Shown here in pieces: positions 1-8,164 of a stretch of 27,042 nt of DNA. Numbering within the stretch: position 1 is the first letter of the stretch; each line of letters opens with the position of its first letter. A program made the translations under genes and the position numbers. The notes under the pieces were generated by a model. The model worked only from the letters and a program-made list of their open reading frames with translations, made no database searches and was not told the origin of the DNA. The DNA comes from a virus, in the IMG/VR virus record IMGVR_UViG_3300017987_000309, positions 1 through 27,042 of that record, one strand, 5' to 3'.

Positions 1-88
1 GATCTTTAGAGTCTATTTCTGACTTAAAAATGTTTAACTGTACTTCACTTATTTCGTATATTTCTTTACCGTCTAATAATATTTTCAT
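1..88 (-). CDS. Partial unknown phage protein, N-terminus only
   Basis: Only the first 29 codons are inside the window; the reading frame runs off the left edge without a stop. The ATG at 88-86 is preceded by a good ribosome binding site (AAAGGA, about 5 nt upstream). It starts 9 nt after the stop of the neighbouring fibre gene, so it is probably co-transcribed with the fibre genes. The visible part is charged and begins MKILLDGKEIYEISEVQ. I do not recognise a family from this fragment. Its position behind the last fibre gene would suit a tail-associated or fibre assembly protein, but that is position only. Confidence 0.7.
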   Translation of the reverse strand, partial: MKILLDGKEIYEISEVQLNIFKSEIDSKD

Positions 89-97
89 AATTTTCCT

Positions 98-2479
98 TTA
101 TTGATATCTAATTATGCTATTTGGTTTATATGGAACAAAAAAGTCTGTTGTTAAATCGGTTCCGTCTTTAGCTGTTCCTGCTACAGTATTAACCCTTGAA
201 GATGAACTTGACCTATATGCGAATAAAACCTTATCTAACCCATTGTGGCCTACGTGAAAAGAACTTCCATCAGTTATATTTGAATCAGTCCAACCTGAAG
301 AGTATGGGGATTCTACTGGTTGCCAAACTTCATAACTAAAACCATCAAAGCTTTTATAAAATAAATTTGTAGTACTAGCGCTTATCCAAAAAGGAGCATA
401 AGTATCATCTAACCACTTAAAAGCTGTACTTTTTAATGTTCCGGGTTGTGATGAATTAAATGCATATGGATACGCAAATGGCGTAATACTTGTCCATGCA
501 GAATAGTCAGTGCTTTTTCCATAATACATATTATAGAAATAACCATCATGAAATCGAGTTATATAAGATGTTAATCCAGATGCTGTCCATGTTATACCGT
601 CTGAACTCTTTACTCTTCCTATTGAATATAATCCGTTACCATAAGGTATTTCTTGATTATATAGCGAAGTGTATACAGTTTTATAGTCAGACGGAAGTCC
701 ACCACCAGGAACCCAAGTTATTCCATCAAGAGAATAGTATGATGCCGTATTTGAACAGGCAAGCGTCCAATTACCAGCACCATCATTACCAAGCATCATG
801 TCCATAGCAGCAGAACCTGATACTGTTAATCTTAATGTCCAATTAATGCCGTCAGGAGACGTATACACGTAAGACCCTACACCTGAACCAGTTGCCGAAA
901 CAGCCGCTAAACCACCATATGAAGTTATGCTATTTGTACCTAGACCATACGGAAGTGAAGAAGTTGCCCAACTAACTCCATCATTGGTTGAATACATCAT
1001 TCCACCAGAAGTACCAACAAGCCATACACCACTAAAAGATTTAGTAAAAGTAACTGGTTTACCACCATAATAACCAGGAGTAACAGGAGCAGAAAAATCA
1101 TATCTTACATATTTATGACCAATAGCACCATAAAGTGTTGCATATGTTACTTGATCTATTGCGCTTCCATCGCATTCTAAGAAGTTAGCGGGAGTTACGC
1201 CACTAAAATCTACCATCCCGCCTACGGGAATATTACCAGTTCCACCACCTCCCCCAGCATCTGTTCCAAGTTTTCCGTTTGCGTCTATCCTTACATATTG
1301 TGTTGTACTTACAGCCACACCATAAACACCTGCAATATATGCCGCATCTTGTTGTCCAGCGCCAGATCCCTGAGTTCCTATGCGTATTGTATTGCTTTCA
1401 CCAAGTACCCCTGCGTTGCCTATATCTATATTAGAACTATCAGCAGCTGTGTGAGCAACTCCAGCCTGAGATCCAAGAGCTGTGTTATTGCTTCCTGAAA
1501 CAATAGCAGAAAGAGATAAGTCTCCTACAGCGCAGTTTTCATCTCCAGTTTCTAAACTTAGTAAAGAACTTTCACCAATTGCCACATTACTATCACCAGT
1601 TGTTATCTCTGTTCCAGCATTATGTCCAACACCAGTATTGTCATTTCCTGTAGTCAAATTCCATAAAGTTTCAGTACCTATTCCAACGTTATCTTGAGAA
1701 GAAACCAATGTTCTGTTTCCAGCATCTTCACCTAAAAAAGTATTTTCTGTTCCATAAGCATGCATGAAGTCATCACCATCAAGAGTATATAAACCCTCCG
1801 TTCCAGACGCATTTGTTGCGGGCTGATGTATAGAAGTATCAAGATTTACTGTATAGGTGTTTGCTATAGCTCCCGTAGTATTTATATTATCTCCACCAGC
1901 TACAAATAGATTTCCTCCTGCTGTTGGAACAACCACATTTAAATCGTCGGTGGTAAATGTAGCTGCACCTACTCCTCCTCCTGCTTCAAGGTTAATTCCA
2001 TCAACGCTTGTTGTAATTGTAACTGTTCCTCCAGTAGATGTAAGATCTCCCCACTGCGCGACTCCGGAGCTATTTGTGTGATATATAGACCCCTCTCCAA
2101 CTCCAGGAGCTGCATCATCAGCCAATCCATACACTGTTCCATCCGCTAAAGTCCTTAAAGTAGAAGGATAATTTATAGCTCCAAGCTGCAATCCACCATT
2201 ATTAATATAAACATCACCCTGTACAACGGTAATGTCTCCAGGATCAACAACGATATCATCAAAATTACCAGTACCAGCAAACGCAGTCCACGTTGCTACA
2301 CCTGCATCTTTTTTGGTCAATACCCACATATTCTCTGTGGCTTTTTGATGCCATATATCACTAATATAATAATCTTTGTAATCATTTGCAGTAGGCGCAC
2401 GATTATAACTCATAAAGTTGGGAGGCGTACCCGCCCTTACACCAACATAACTTAACGGATTTACCGAATATTTCGACAT
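98..2479 (-). CDS. Tail fibre protein: anchor module, head-repeat stalk, collar domain interrupted by a propeller
   Basis: 793 residues. Residues 25-65 form a short N-terminal module (APT..DY...DIWHQK...MWVL...ATW) that recurs in the fibre at 8165-10357 and probably anchors the fibre to the tail. Residues 243-341 hold repeats of the YadA-head type (NVGIG, NTGVG, NVAIG, NTALG at regular spacing), followed by the NTIRIG/AYIAGVYG segment (363-387) often found after such repeats. A glycine linker leads to a phage tail-collar-like segment (416-457, ending TYATLYGAIGHKY). Residues 465-760 then carry six Asp-box-like S-x-D-G-x-x-W motifs or degenerate copies (near 497, 541, 583, 625, 656, 710), typical of a beta-propeller. 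The last 15 residues (DFFVP...IIRY) resemble the end of a collar domain. Role inferred: host recognition. The start is supported by AAGGAG upstream. Confidence 0.85.
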   Translation of the reverse strand: MSKYSVNPLSYVGVRAGTPPNFMSYNRAPTANDYKDYYISDIWHQKATENMWVLTKKDAGVATWTAFAGTGNFDDIVVDPGDITVVQGDVYINNGGLQLGAINYPSTLRTLADGTVYGLADDAAPGVGEGSIYHTNSSGVAQWGDLTSTGGTVTITTSVDGINLEAGGGVGAATFTTDDLNVVVPTAGGNLFVAGGDNINTTGAIANTYTVNLDTSIHQPATNASGTEGLYTLDGDDFMHAYGTENTFLGEDAGNRTLVSSQDNVGIGTETLWNLTTGNDNTGVGHNAGTEITTGDSNVAIGESSLLSLETGDENCAVGDLSLSAIVSGSNNTALGSQAGVAHTAADSSNIDIGNAGVLGESNTIRIGTQGSGAGQQDAAYIAGVYGVAVSTTQYVRIDANGKLGTDAGGGGGTGNIPVGGMVDFSGVTPANFLECDGSAIDQVTYATLYGAIGHKYVRYDFSAPVTPGYYGGKPVTFTKSFSGVWLVGTSGGMMYSTNDGVSWATSSLPYGLGTNSITSYGGLAAVSATGSGVGSYVYTSPDGINWTLRLTVSGSAAMDMMLGNDGAGNWTLACSNTASYYSLDGITWVPGGGLPSDYKTVYTSLYNQEIPYGNGLYSIGRVKSSDGITWTASGLTSYITRFHDGYFYNMYYGKSTDYSAWTSITPFAYPYAFNSSQPGTLKSTAFKWLDDTYAPFWISASTTNLFYKSFDGFSYEVWQPVESPYSSGWTDSNITDGSSFHVGHNGLDKVLFAYRSSSSSRVNTVAGTAKDGTDLTTDFFVPYKPNSIIRYQ

Positions 2480-2512
2480 TACTAACTCCTTGAGTTGTTA
2501 ACTCGTATCAAA

Positions 2513-4459
2513 TTAAACACCGTTCTCGGCAGTTGCTAATTTTCCACCAACTGATACTGCTACCCAATATCCATTATCTCCATAAACATCTTGTGCTGAT
2601 GACGTACTAAACCCTCCAGCTCTTGATGTCCAACCACTTCTTGGATCTCTTGTAGAATAAACCTCTCCACTATCTCCAACCGATACCCACGATCCATCAT
2701 AATAACTAACTCCCCATATTTCTCCTGTTTGCGGAGTAGTGATTTGTGTAAATGAACTTGTTGGATCTGTTGAATATGCTATTTTTCCACTTGCACCTGC
2801 TGCAACCCAATATGTTCCATCATAACCAAGACATGTTATTCTATCTGTCCCAAAAGAAGATGTTCTTGATGTCCACGTTCCAGTTGGATCAGTTGCCGTT
2901 GCCATTTTTCCATTATTTCCAACTATAACCCATAAACTATTAGCATAAAGTACATATTGTATTGGATCAGAACCAAAAGTGCTTGTTCTTGACGTCCATG
3001 TTCCCGTCGGATCAGTTGCTGTATATAACTCCCCAGCATCTCCAATGGCAACCCAATAAGTCCCATCATAATAAGCTCCTGTTATATAGCTACTAAAACC
3101 AGGGGTTCTTTGTGTCCACGTACTAGTCGGATCCGTCGCTGTTGCAAATTTACTTGACGCACCCATTGCCACATAGTAACCATCAGATCCATAAGTAGTA
3201 AAATATATATCAGTTGAGCTAAAAGAAGATGTTCTTTGCGTCCATGTTCCAGTTGGATCGGTTGCAGTTGCTAATTTACCAGAAGCTCCAACTGCTACCC
3301 AATATGTAGACCCATCATTTACGACACCGAAAATATTTGATGTGCTAAAAGAAGACGTTCTTTGTGTCCATGTTATTGGTTCATAAATCTTAGATAGATA
3401 GTGAGGTGCCCTATATGGTCTTAACCCAGTAGAATCTACCCTTAATGTGCCTGGATAAGTTGCAGAAACATAATTACCACCGCAAGATAAATATTTATTT
3501 TTATTACTTGCCGCGGGAAAAATTACACCATAGCTATTGTATGTTATCGAGCTATCTTCAGTTAATGTTTTTGCAACACTATCCCACTTATAAGTATAGA
3601 TCCATTTTTCACTAGCATTAGAAGTGCTTTGTTTTCCACTAAAAACATATGAACCATATCTACTTGTAGCAACTGCAGAAGTATAGGTAGCTCCATATGT
3701 AATATAATCTTCTTCAGTTAAACTAGATCCATCAAATGAATACGCTATTACAGTCCTAGTATCATCAGAAGTTCCATAAAATATAAATCCGTCGTCCTTA
3801 GACCATGAGCAATTATATCCCGTACTCCCAAGATTTATTGAATCTTCTTCTGTCAGAGTATCTATATTATTCCAAGAATAAACCAATAACGCTTTAGTTG
3901 TATCACCAGATGTCACTGCTAGATAATTACCATCGTTAGACCATGCTGAAGCTCTGGCATAATTACCAAGATTTACTGTTTCTACCTCAGTTAATGTATC
4001 AGAACCATTCCAGGAATAAATTATCACCTCTTTAGTGCCAGATGCAGCACTAACAGCCAAGAAATTACCAGATGGATGCCATCTTACATCGTAACAAGTA
4101 ACTCCAACATTTACTGTTTCAACAGAAGCCAACGTGTCAGTGCCATTCCAAGAGTAAATTATTACCTGGGAAGAACCAACAGCGCCTGCAACGGCCAAGA
4201 ATTCCTGCTTAGGATGCCAATCACACCCATAGCAAGTTGCGCCAGCGTTAATAGTTTCAACCTGTGTTAAAGTAGATCCATCAAACGAATAAACCATGAC
4301 CTGCTCAGAAGCTACGCCAGTTGCTATGGCTATAAATTCATCACTTCTATGCCAAGAAGACACATAACCTGCTCCACCCTGGTTATCAGTATCAACAGCC
4401 GTTAAATCAGAACTAGCTCCATCACTTTTAGGATATTTACCAGACGCTTTAATTATCAT
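2513..4459 (-). CDS. Tail-associated tandem beta-propeller protein (WD40-like plus Asp-box-like)
   Basis: 648 residues with two repeat blocks. Block 1 (about 30-345) has WD40-like units of 45-46 residues: Trp at 36, 81, 127, 173 and 219, each followed by a (F/Y)(L/I)AV strand and a V(I)IYSW/FDG turn; two more degenerate units complete seven. Block 2 (about 362-645) has seven units with the motif TWT(Q/S)RT...(K/E)LATATDP, the first aromatic at 364, 406, 448, 488, 529, 570 and 610, a period of 40-42. Each block is the right size for one seven-bladed propeller. There is no signal peptide. The gene lies between two fibre genes and starts 8 nt after the upstream stop with AGGAG before the ATG, so a virion receptor-binding or accessory role is inferred. 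No enzymatic residues could be assigned. Confidence 0.8.
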   Translation of the reverse strand: MIIKASGKYPKSDGASSDLTAVDTDNQGGAGYVSSWHRSDEFIAIATGVASEQVMVYSFDGSTLTQVETINAGATCYGCDWHPKQEFLAVAGAVGSSQVIIYSWNGTDTLASVETVNVGVTCYDVRWHPSGNFLAVSAASGTKEVIIYSWNGSDTLTEVETVNLGNYARASAWSNDGNYLAVTSGDTTKALLVYSWNNIDTLTEEDSINLGSTGYNCSWSKDDGFIFYGTSDDTRTVIAYSFDGSSLTEEDYITYGATYTSAVATSRYGSYVFSGKQSTSNASEKWIYTYKWDSVAKTLTEDSSITYNSYGVIFPAASNKNKYLSCGGNYVSATYPGTLRVDSTGLRPYRAPHYLSKIYEPITWTQRTSSFSTSNIFGVVNDGSTYWVAVGASGKLATATDPTGTWTQRTSSFSSTDIYFTTYGSDGYYVAMGASSKFATATDPTSTWTQRTPGFSSYITGAYYDGTYWVAIGDAGELYTATDPTGTWTSRTSTFGSDPIQYVLYANSLWVIVGNNGKMATATDPTGTWTSRTSSFGTDRITCLGYDGTYWVAAGASGKIAYSTDPTSSFTQITTPQTGEIWGVSYYDGSWVSVGDSGEVYSTRDPRSGWTSRAGGFSTSSAQDVYGDNGYWVAVSVGGKLATAENGV

Positions 4460-4467
4460 AATTACTC

Positions 4468-7359
4468 CTAACCCAAGTCACCACTCAAGTACCAAACGTC
4501 TTCCTCTGTCTGAATTAGGCTTACGACGCTATATTGCGCATAAGTATCTAATAACCCATCAGCAGAATTAATAGTTACACCAGACCCTTCTGCAAATGTC
4601 ACAGTTCCTGCACCTTTTTGGGCCACAATTATTTGTGTTCCATCATCAAAAGCAACACTAGAATGTGGAGGTACAGTAAGTGTAATCGCGGCTGCATTAG
4701 AACACGTAATCATTTTGTTCACATCAGTAAGTACAAGGGTGTATGCAGTCCCTGTTTGAGCATTTATTGATATTAACGGACTTGCTGCATCTTGCCATGT
4801 TGGATCACTTCCAGCACCGTTAGATGTTAATACTTGATCAGCTGTACCAACAGCTGTAACCGACACAGCACCTGTTCCAGAACCTAACAGAACACCATGA
4901 TCTGTTAACGTTGCGGCACCTGTTCCACCGTTTGCAACATCAAGAGTAGCTTGTGCTCCTAATTGACCATTAGAATCTATTACCACCACATTGTCTGAAC
5001 CACCTGCAGGTGCAGTGTTATATATACCAGCCACAAAACACTTGTTATGCTGATTAGAACCAGAACCCTGTCTTCCAATTCTTATTGTATTATTATCAAG
5101 AATTGTACCATTATTAGCTATTAAGACGTTTGAAGACTCACTTGTTGTATAAGTTGACCCACCTCCATAACCAATACAAACGTTATATGCACCTGTTTGT
5201 AAACTAGTTAAATTCAATGGCCCAAAAGAAAGATTTCTATTACCAGTAGTTAAACCCAATAATGATCTATATCCAACACCAACATTAAACTTAGCTGTTC
5301 CCCCTGTAAGAGAAACGTTACCAGCCTGATAACCTAAAAAAATATTGTAGTCTGTAGCATTACCATACGTTTGAAATATTATTTTATTATCTATATATAA
5401 TCTTCCTGCTCCTGCAGCATCTGTCATTGGCAAGAAAAAACTACCAGCCGTGCTCTTAAAATCATCTTGAGCTGTTACAGTTCCACCAAAAGAAGGGCTA
5501 CTTGTCCATGTTGGATCAGCGCCAGTAGAACCCATTAATCCTTCACCTGTTGCTCCTACCGCAAGAGAAGTTAAAGGTGCCCCTACTCCATTAGCTACCA
5601 ATAAAGCATGGTCATCCGTGTCTTTTCCCCAATCATCTATTGTTTCTAAGGCAGCTTGCACCGTAGTATCAGATGCAGATAAAATTCCATCAAAATTAGC
5701 GATATCTGTTAAAACAAGAGAGGCTACATTTGTTCCAGAAGTAGACGATGAAGATCTTAAAGTTTCTTTATCTATAATTACTTCAACAATAGATGTTGAA
5801 CTTTCAGCAAATACTATATATCCAAGCCTTGCGACTTCTAATGCTGCTAACTCACCAGACACAGTAGCTATTGATCCATCTGCAATAGCAGTTTGAGCAG
5901 ATGATAAATTGTTATATTGTGCCGTATTAAGAATAGCTATATAAATCGGAGTTGATGCATTTAAATTATCCTTGGATGCATAAAGCGTATAAACACCATA
6001 CTTGTTTGCACCAAGCGCTGTAACCGTACCGGCATTATTATATTCACCAACAAATGTGTCTGTTGAAGAGTTTTGTGCCCATTTCCCAGATCCAAGAGTA
6101 AAATATTGCCTAAATACTACTGCAACCCCACTGCTATCAGGAATATCAGTCACAAGACCATGATCTTCAAGTTCATCATCTCCAGAAATTTCTATCTTTT
6201 GGGTGCCGTTAAGGACAATATTTGCACCACGACGGTTATTTGCTATTACACAACCAATAACATCATGAAGGAACACAGAAGTTTCCCATGGAACCTGATA
6301 AGGGTGATTTTCTTTTACTGTTACTTGAATGTTAGTTCCTGCCGTAGAGTCTCTCATACACTCAAAAAGAACAATATTATCACTAAAAAGAGCACTATTA
6401 TACACAGTAGTCTTTCCTATTGTTCCAGTATCATCAATATAAATATAATACGTATTACCAGCTGTCATCCCAGTCTCTGTCTGAGGAGCAGCCCATGTAA
6501 CCTTCTTTCCTTTTATATACCCAACACCACTTTGCGAAACCTCAAAATCCCCAATAACCGTGTCATCAAAATAAGGACCAGCTCCATCCCAAGAAGAAAA
6601 CCCTGATAAGGCCTGTGTAGTTTCTGAATCTAAAGCTAAAGTACCAGCGCCAGCAGTATACTGTATCGTTCCAAGAGTAGACCCTAATGTTGCAATTACT
6701 GGATCATTTCCAGTTGATCCAATTGGCAACTGCCCATCTGTTGCAACACCTAATGACGTAAGACTTGAAGCCGCATTACCAACATGTAACGCATGATCTG
6801 TCATACCATTAAGATCAATTGTAACCGTAGAACCAGCCCCTGACGTTACTATATTATTCCCACCAGCTATTGTAATTGCATCAGCAGCCTCTACAGCATC
6901 AGTACTATCTGTATGATAAGTAGTATTATTGCCAACTGCAGATTGCCAGCTAGGAGCAACTCCAGCCCCATTAGACGTCAGAACATATGTTGCAGCACCA
7001 GCGGTAAGATTAGTATAAGTATTTGCAGCAGAAGCTATAATAATGTCGCCCTGAGCAGCTGTCGATGGATATGTAGCAGTGCTCCACGTTGGATCAGCCG
7101 CAGTATTACCTTGAAGAATGGTTCCCGTTAAACCAACCCCTAAAGATGTAAGACTTCCACCAGCATTACCCAATTGAACCGCATGGTCAGTTGTTCCGTT
7201 AAGGTTTATAGTAATTGTACCTGCTGTGCCAACCGTTCCTATATTGTTTCCACCAAGAACATTTATATTATTAGCTACGGGCGAGATCGCGCCACCAACA
7301 TCACCAGTAAGAGTGCATGTATAGGCCGATGCATTTATTCCACTAAGTATCTGAGACAT
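4468..7359 (-). CDS. Large modular tail fibre protein
   Basis: 963 residues, low in Cys, rich in Gly, Thr, Ala and Asn, as in trimeric fibre stalks. A repeated segment (DHA..VGNA..SLTSLGV...G...GSTG.DPTW) occurs near 58-92, 188-220, 583-618 and, diverged, 821-855. Residues 255-540 are a non-repetitive beta-rich region that could be a carbohydrate-binding or structural domain. The motif SASDTTVQAALETID at 561-575 is one seen in many phage fibres. Residues 670-780 repeat the YadA-head-like pattern and the NTIRIG.QGS segment shared with the fibre at 98-2479. The C-terminal 100 residues (SINAQTG..YTLVLTDVNK...LTVPP.....GTQI.V.Q.GAG.VT) form a beta domain common at the ends of phage tail proteins. 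RBS AGAGG lies just upstream. Function inferred: host adhesion. Confidence 0.85.
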   Translation of the reverse strand: MSQILSGINASAYTCTLTGDVGGAISPVANNINVLGGNNIGTVGTAGTITINLNGTTDHAVQLGNAGGSLTSLGVGLTGTILQGNTAADPTWSTATYPSTAAQGDIIIASAANTYTNLTAGAATYVLTSNGAGVAPSWQSAVGNNTTYHTDSTDAVEAADAITIAGGNNIVTSGAGSTVTIDLNGMTDHALHVGNAASSLTSLGVATDGQLPIGSTGNDPVIATLGSTLGTIQYTAGAGTLALDSETTQALSGFSSWDGAGPYFDDTVIGDFEVSQSGVGYIKGKKVTWAAPQTETGMTAGNTYYIYIDDTGTIGKTTVYNSALFSDNIVLFECMRDSTAGTNIQVTVKENHPYQVPWETSVFLHDVIGCVIANNRRGANIVLNGTQKIEISGDDELEDHGLVTDIPDSSGVAVVFRQYFTLGSGKWAQNSSTDTFVGEYNNAGTVTALGANKYGVYTLYASKDNLNASTPIYIAILNTAQYNNLSSAQTAIADGSIATVSGELAALEVARLGYIVFAESSTSIVEVIIDKETLRSSSSTSGTNVASLVLTDIANFDGILSASDTTVQAALETIDDWGKDTDDHALLVANGVGAPLTSLAVGATGEGLMGSTGADPTWTSSPSFGGTVTAQDDFKSTAGSFFLPMTDAAGAGRLYIDNKIIFQTYGNATDYNIFLGYQAGNVSLTGGTAKFNVGVGYRSLLGLTTGNRNLSFGPLNLTSLQTGAYNVCIGYGGGSTYTTSESSNVLIANNGTILDNNTIRIGRQGSGSNQHNKCFVAGIYNTAPAGGSDNVVVIDSNGQLGAQATLDVANGGTGAATLTDHGVLLGSGTGAVSVTAVGTADQVLTSNGAGSDPTWQDAASPLISINAQTGTAYTLVLTDVNKMITCSNAAAITLTVPPHSSVAFDDGTQIIVAQKGAGTVTFAEGSGVTINSADGLLDTYAQYSVVSLIQTEEDVWYLSGDLG

Positions 7360-7368
7360 CTTAACCTC

Positions 7369-7710
7369 TTAATTTTCTGAATCACCATAAAAGACCGTGA
7401 AATACACACTACCACTTGTTGGCGTATTAATTTCTTTGACATACAATCTAGTGCCTTTTTCAAAAAAGAACCCTGAGTCGATTGTTTTATTTGATGACAC
7501 ATCAATAATCATAGAAGTTGACGTTCTTACCGGAAAATGATCATCAACCCCATCAATAGAAAACATTAAGTCTTCATCTGTGAAATTTTGTATCAATATC
7601 ATTCTTGCTGGATTATCGATAGCCGTTCCAACACCCATATAAGCTGCGCCTATAGACCCAGCCGCTAATGAGCGTAAAGCCTCTATTTTAACCTTGATTT
7701 CTACTGCCAT
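7369..7710 (-). CDS. Small beta-rich virion protein, unknown
   Basis: 113 residues, beginning MAVEIKVKIEALRSLAAGSIG and ending in a strand-rich half with FTVFYGD. No signal peptide or membrane segment is visible. Proteins of this size and pattern commonly sit beside tail fibre genes in podovirus-like genomes and may cap or connect fibres, but I cannot name a family. The stop is 9 nt before the start of the 963-residue fibre gene, so the two are probably co-transcribed. The ribosome binding site (AGGAGAA) follows directly after the U-run of a hairpin terminator at 7721-7748, so expression should depend on read-through, antitermination or a promoter missed here. Confidence 0.75.
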   Translation of the reverse strand: MAVEIKVKIEALRSLAAGSIGAAYMGVGTAIDNPARMILIQNFTDEDLMFSIDGVDDHFPVRTSTSMIIDVSSNKTIDSGFFFEKGTRLYVKEINTPTSGSVYFTVFYGDSEN

Positions 7711-7720
7711 TACTTCTCCT

Positions 7721-7748
7721 AAAAAAAATAGAGCCGTGCAGGCTCTAT
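7721..7748 (-). terminator. Intrinsic terminator or attenuator abutting an RBS
   Basis: On the minus strand an 8-bp stem (ATAGAGCC/GGCTCTAT, 5-nt loop) is followed by eight U residues. The last U is only 2-3 nt from the AGGAG of the gene starting at 7710. It lies about 70 nt after the stop of the upstream gene. Confidence 0.8.
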
Positions 7749-7776
7749 ATCTAATACAAGTCTACATCATCGATAT

Positions 7777-7785
7777 TTTATAGCA
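7777..7785 (-). promoter_or_regulatory. Possible extended -10 promoter upstream of the attenuator
   Basis: The minus strand reads TGCTATAAA, an extended -10 element (TGnTATAAT type), with no convincing -35. Transcripts would begin near 7770 and meet the terminator at 7748-7721 after about 20 nt, giving either an RNA of about 50 nt or read-through into the gene at 7710. Weak evidence on its own. Confidence 0.35.
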
Positions 7786-7816
7786 TAACGCAAACCAATA
7801 ACATAAATTAATAATT

Positions 7817-8062
7817 TTAAGCTTTGATATCTTTAGACTCTTCCTTTTCAGGTAACTCTTCTTCTGTTTTAGGCGCTAAAGCAGAAGCCTCTTTTTTTAT
7901 TAAATCTAAAGTGTGCATCATAATACGATGACATACAGAATAAATTACTCCAAGATTAGAACCCTCAGGACCTGAAAATGTAAACAATGTCTCAGGCTTG
8001 GTTTCATCACCAACATTAATAGAAAATCTCTTTACTTCTTCTTTTTTTACTTCTTCTGACAT
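7817..8062 (-). CDS. Small charged protein, unknown
   Basis: 81 residues from the ATG at 8062, chosen because AAGGAG lies 5 nt upstream; an in-frame ATG at 8116 would start inside the terminator stem and has no RBS. The N-terminus (MSEEVKKEEVKRF) and C-terminus (PKTEEELPEKEESKD) are highly charged and probably disordered. The centre (FTFSGPEGSNLGVIYSVCHRIM) is more hydrophobic and could form a strand plus a helix. No family is recognised. It is flanked on both sides by hairpin terminators, so it is a one-gene transcription unit among the fibre genes. A tail or assembly accessory role is possible from context only. Confidence 0.7.
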   Translation of the reverse strand: MSEEVKKEEVKRFSINVGDETKPETLFTFSGPEGSNLGVIYSVCHRIMMHTLDLIKKEASALAPKTEEELPEKEESKDIKA

Positions 8063-8076
8063 AGCACTCCTTATAT

Positions 8077-8111
8077 AAAAAGGCGTCCTCCATGGGTACA
8101 GTTGGACGCCT
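8077..8111 (-). terminator. Intrinsic terminator or attenuator abutting an RBS
   Basis: On the minus strand an 8-bp GC-rich stem (AGGCGTCC/GGACGCCT) with a 15-nt loop runs into UUUUUAUAUAAGGAG. The AAGGAG is the ribosome binding site of the gene starting at 8062. It sits about 50 nt past the stop of the 730-residue fibre gene, so it can serve as that gene's 3' end. The arrangement matches the one at 7721-7748. Confidence 0.75.
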
Positions 8112-8164
8112 AACAATATTGTTTTTAACCGTTATAAATTTAGCATAAATAAATAGTTATAAAA

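Noticed and set aside
6073-6606. 177-codon plus-strand open frame opposite the 963-residue fibre gene
   Set aside because: Ser/Asn/Ile-rich translation with clustered Cys, no RBS, complement of low-complexity fibre coding sequence; a shadow frame.
8063-8116. N-terminal extension of the 81-residue gene from an ATG at 8116
   Set aside because: It would be translated through the terminator stem and lacks an RBS; AAGGAG correctly precedes the ATG at 8062.
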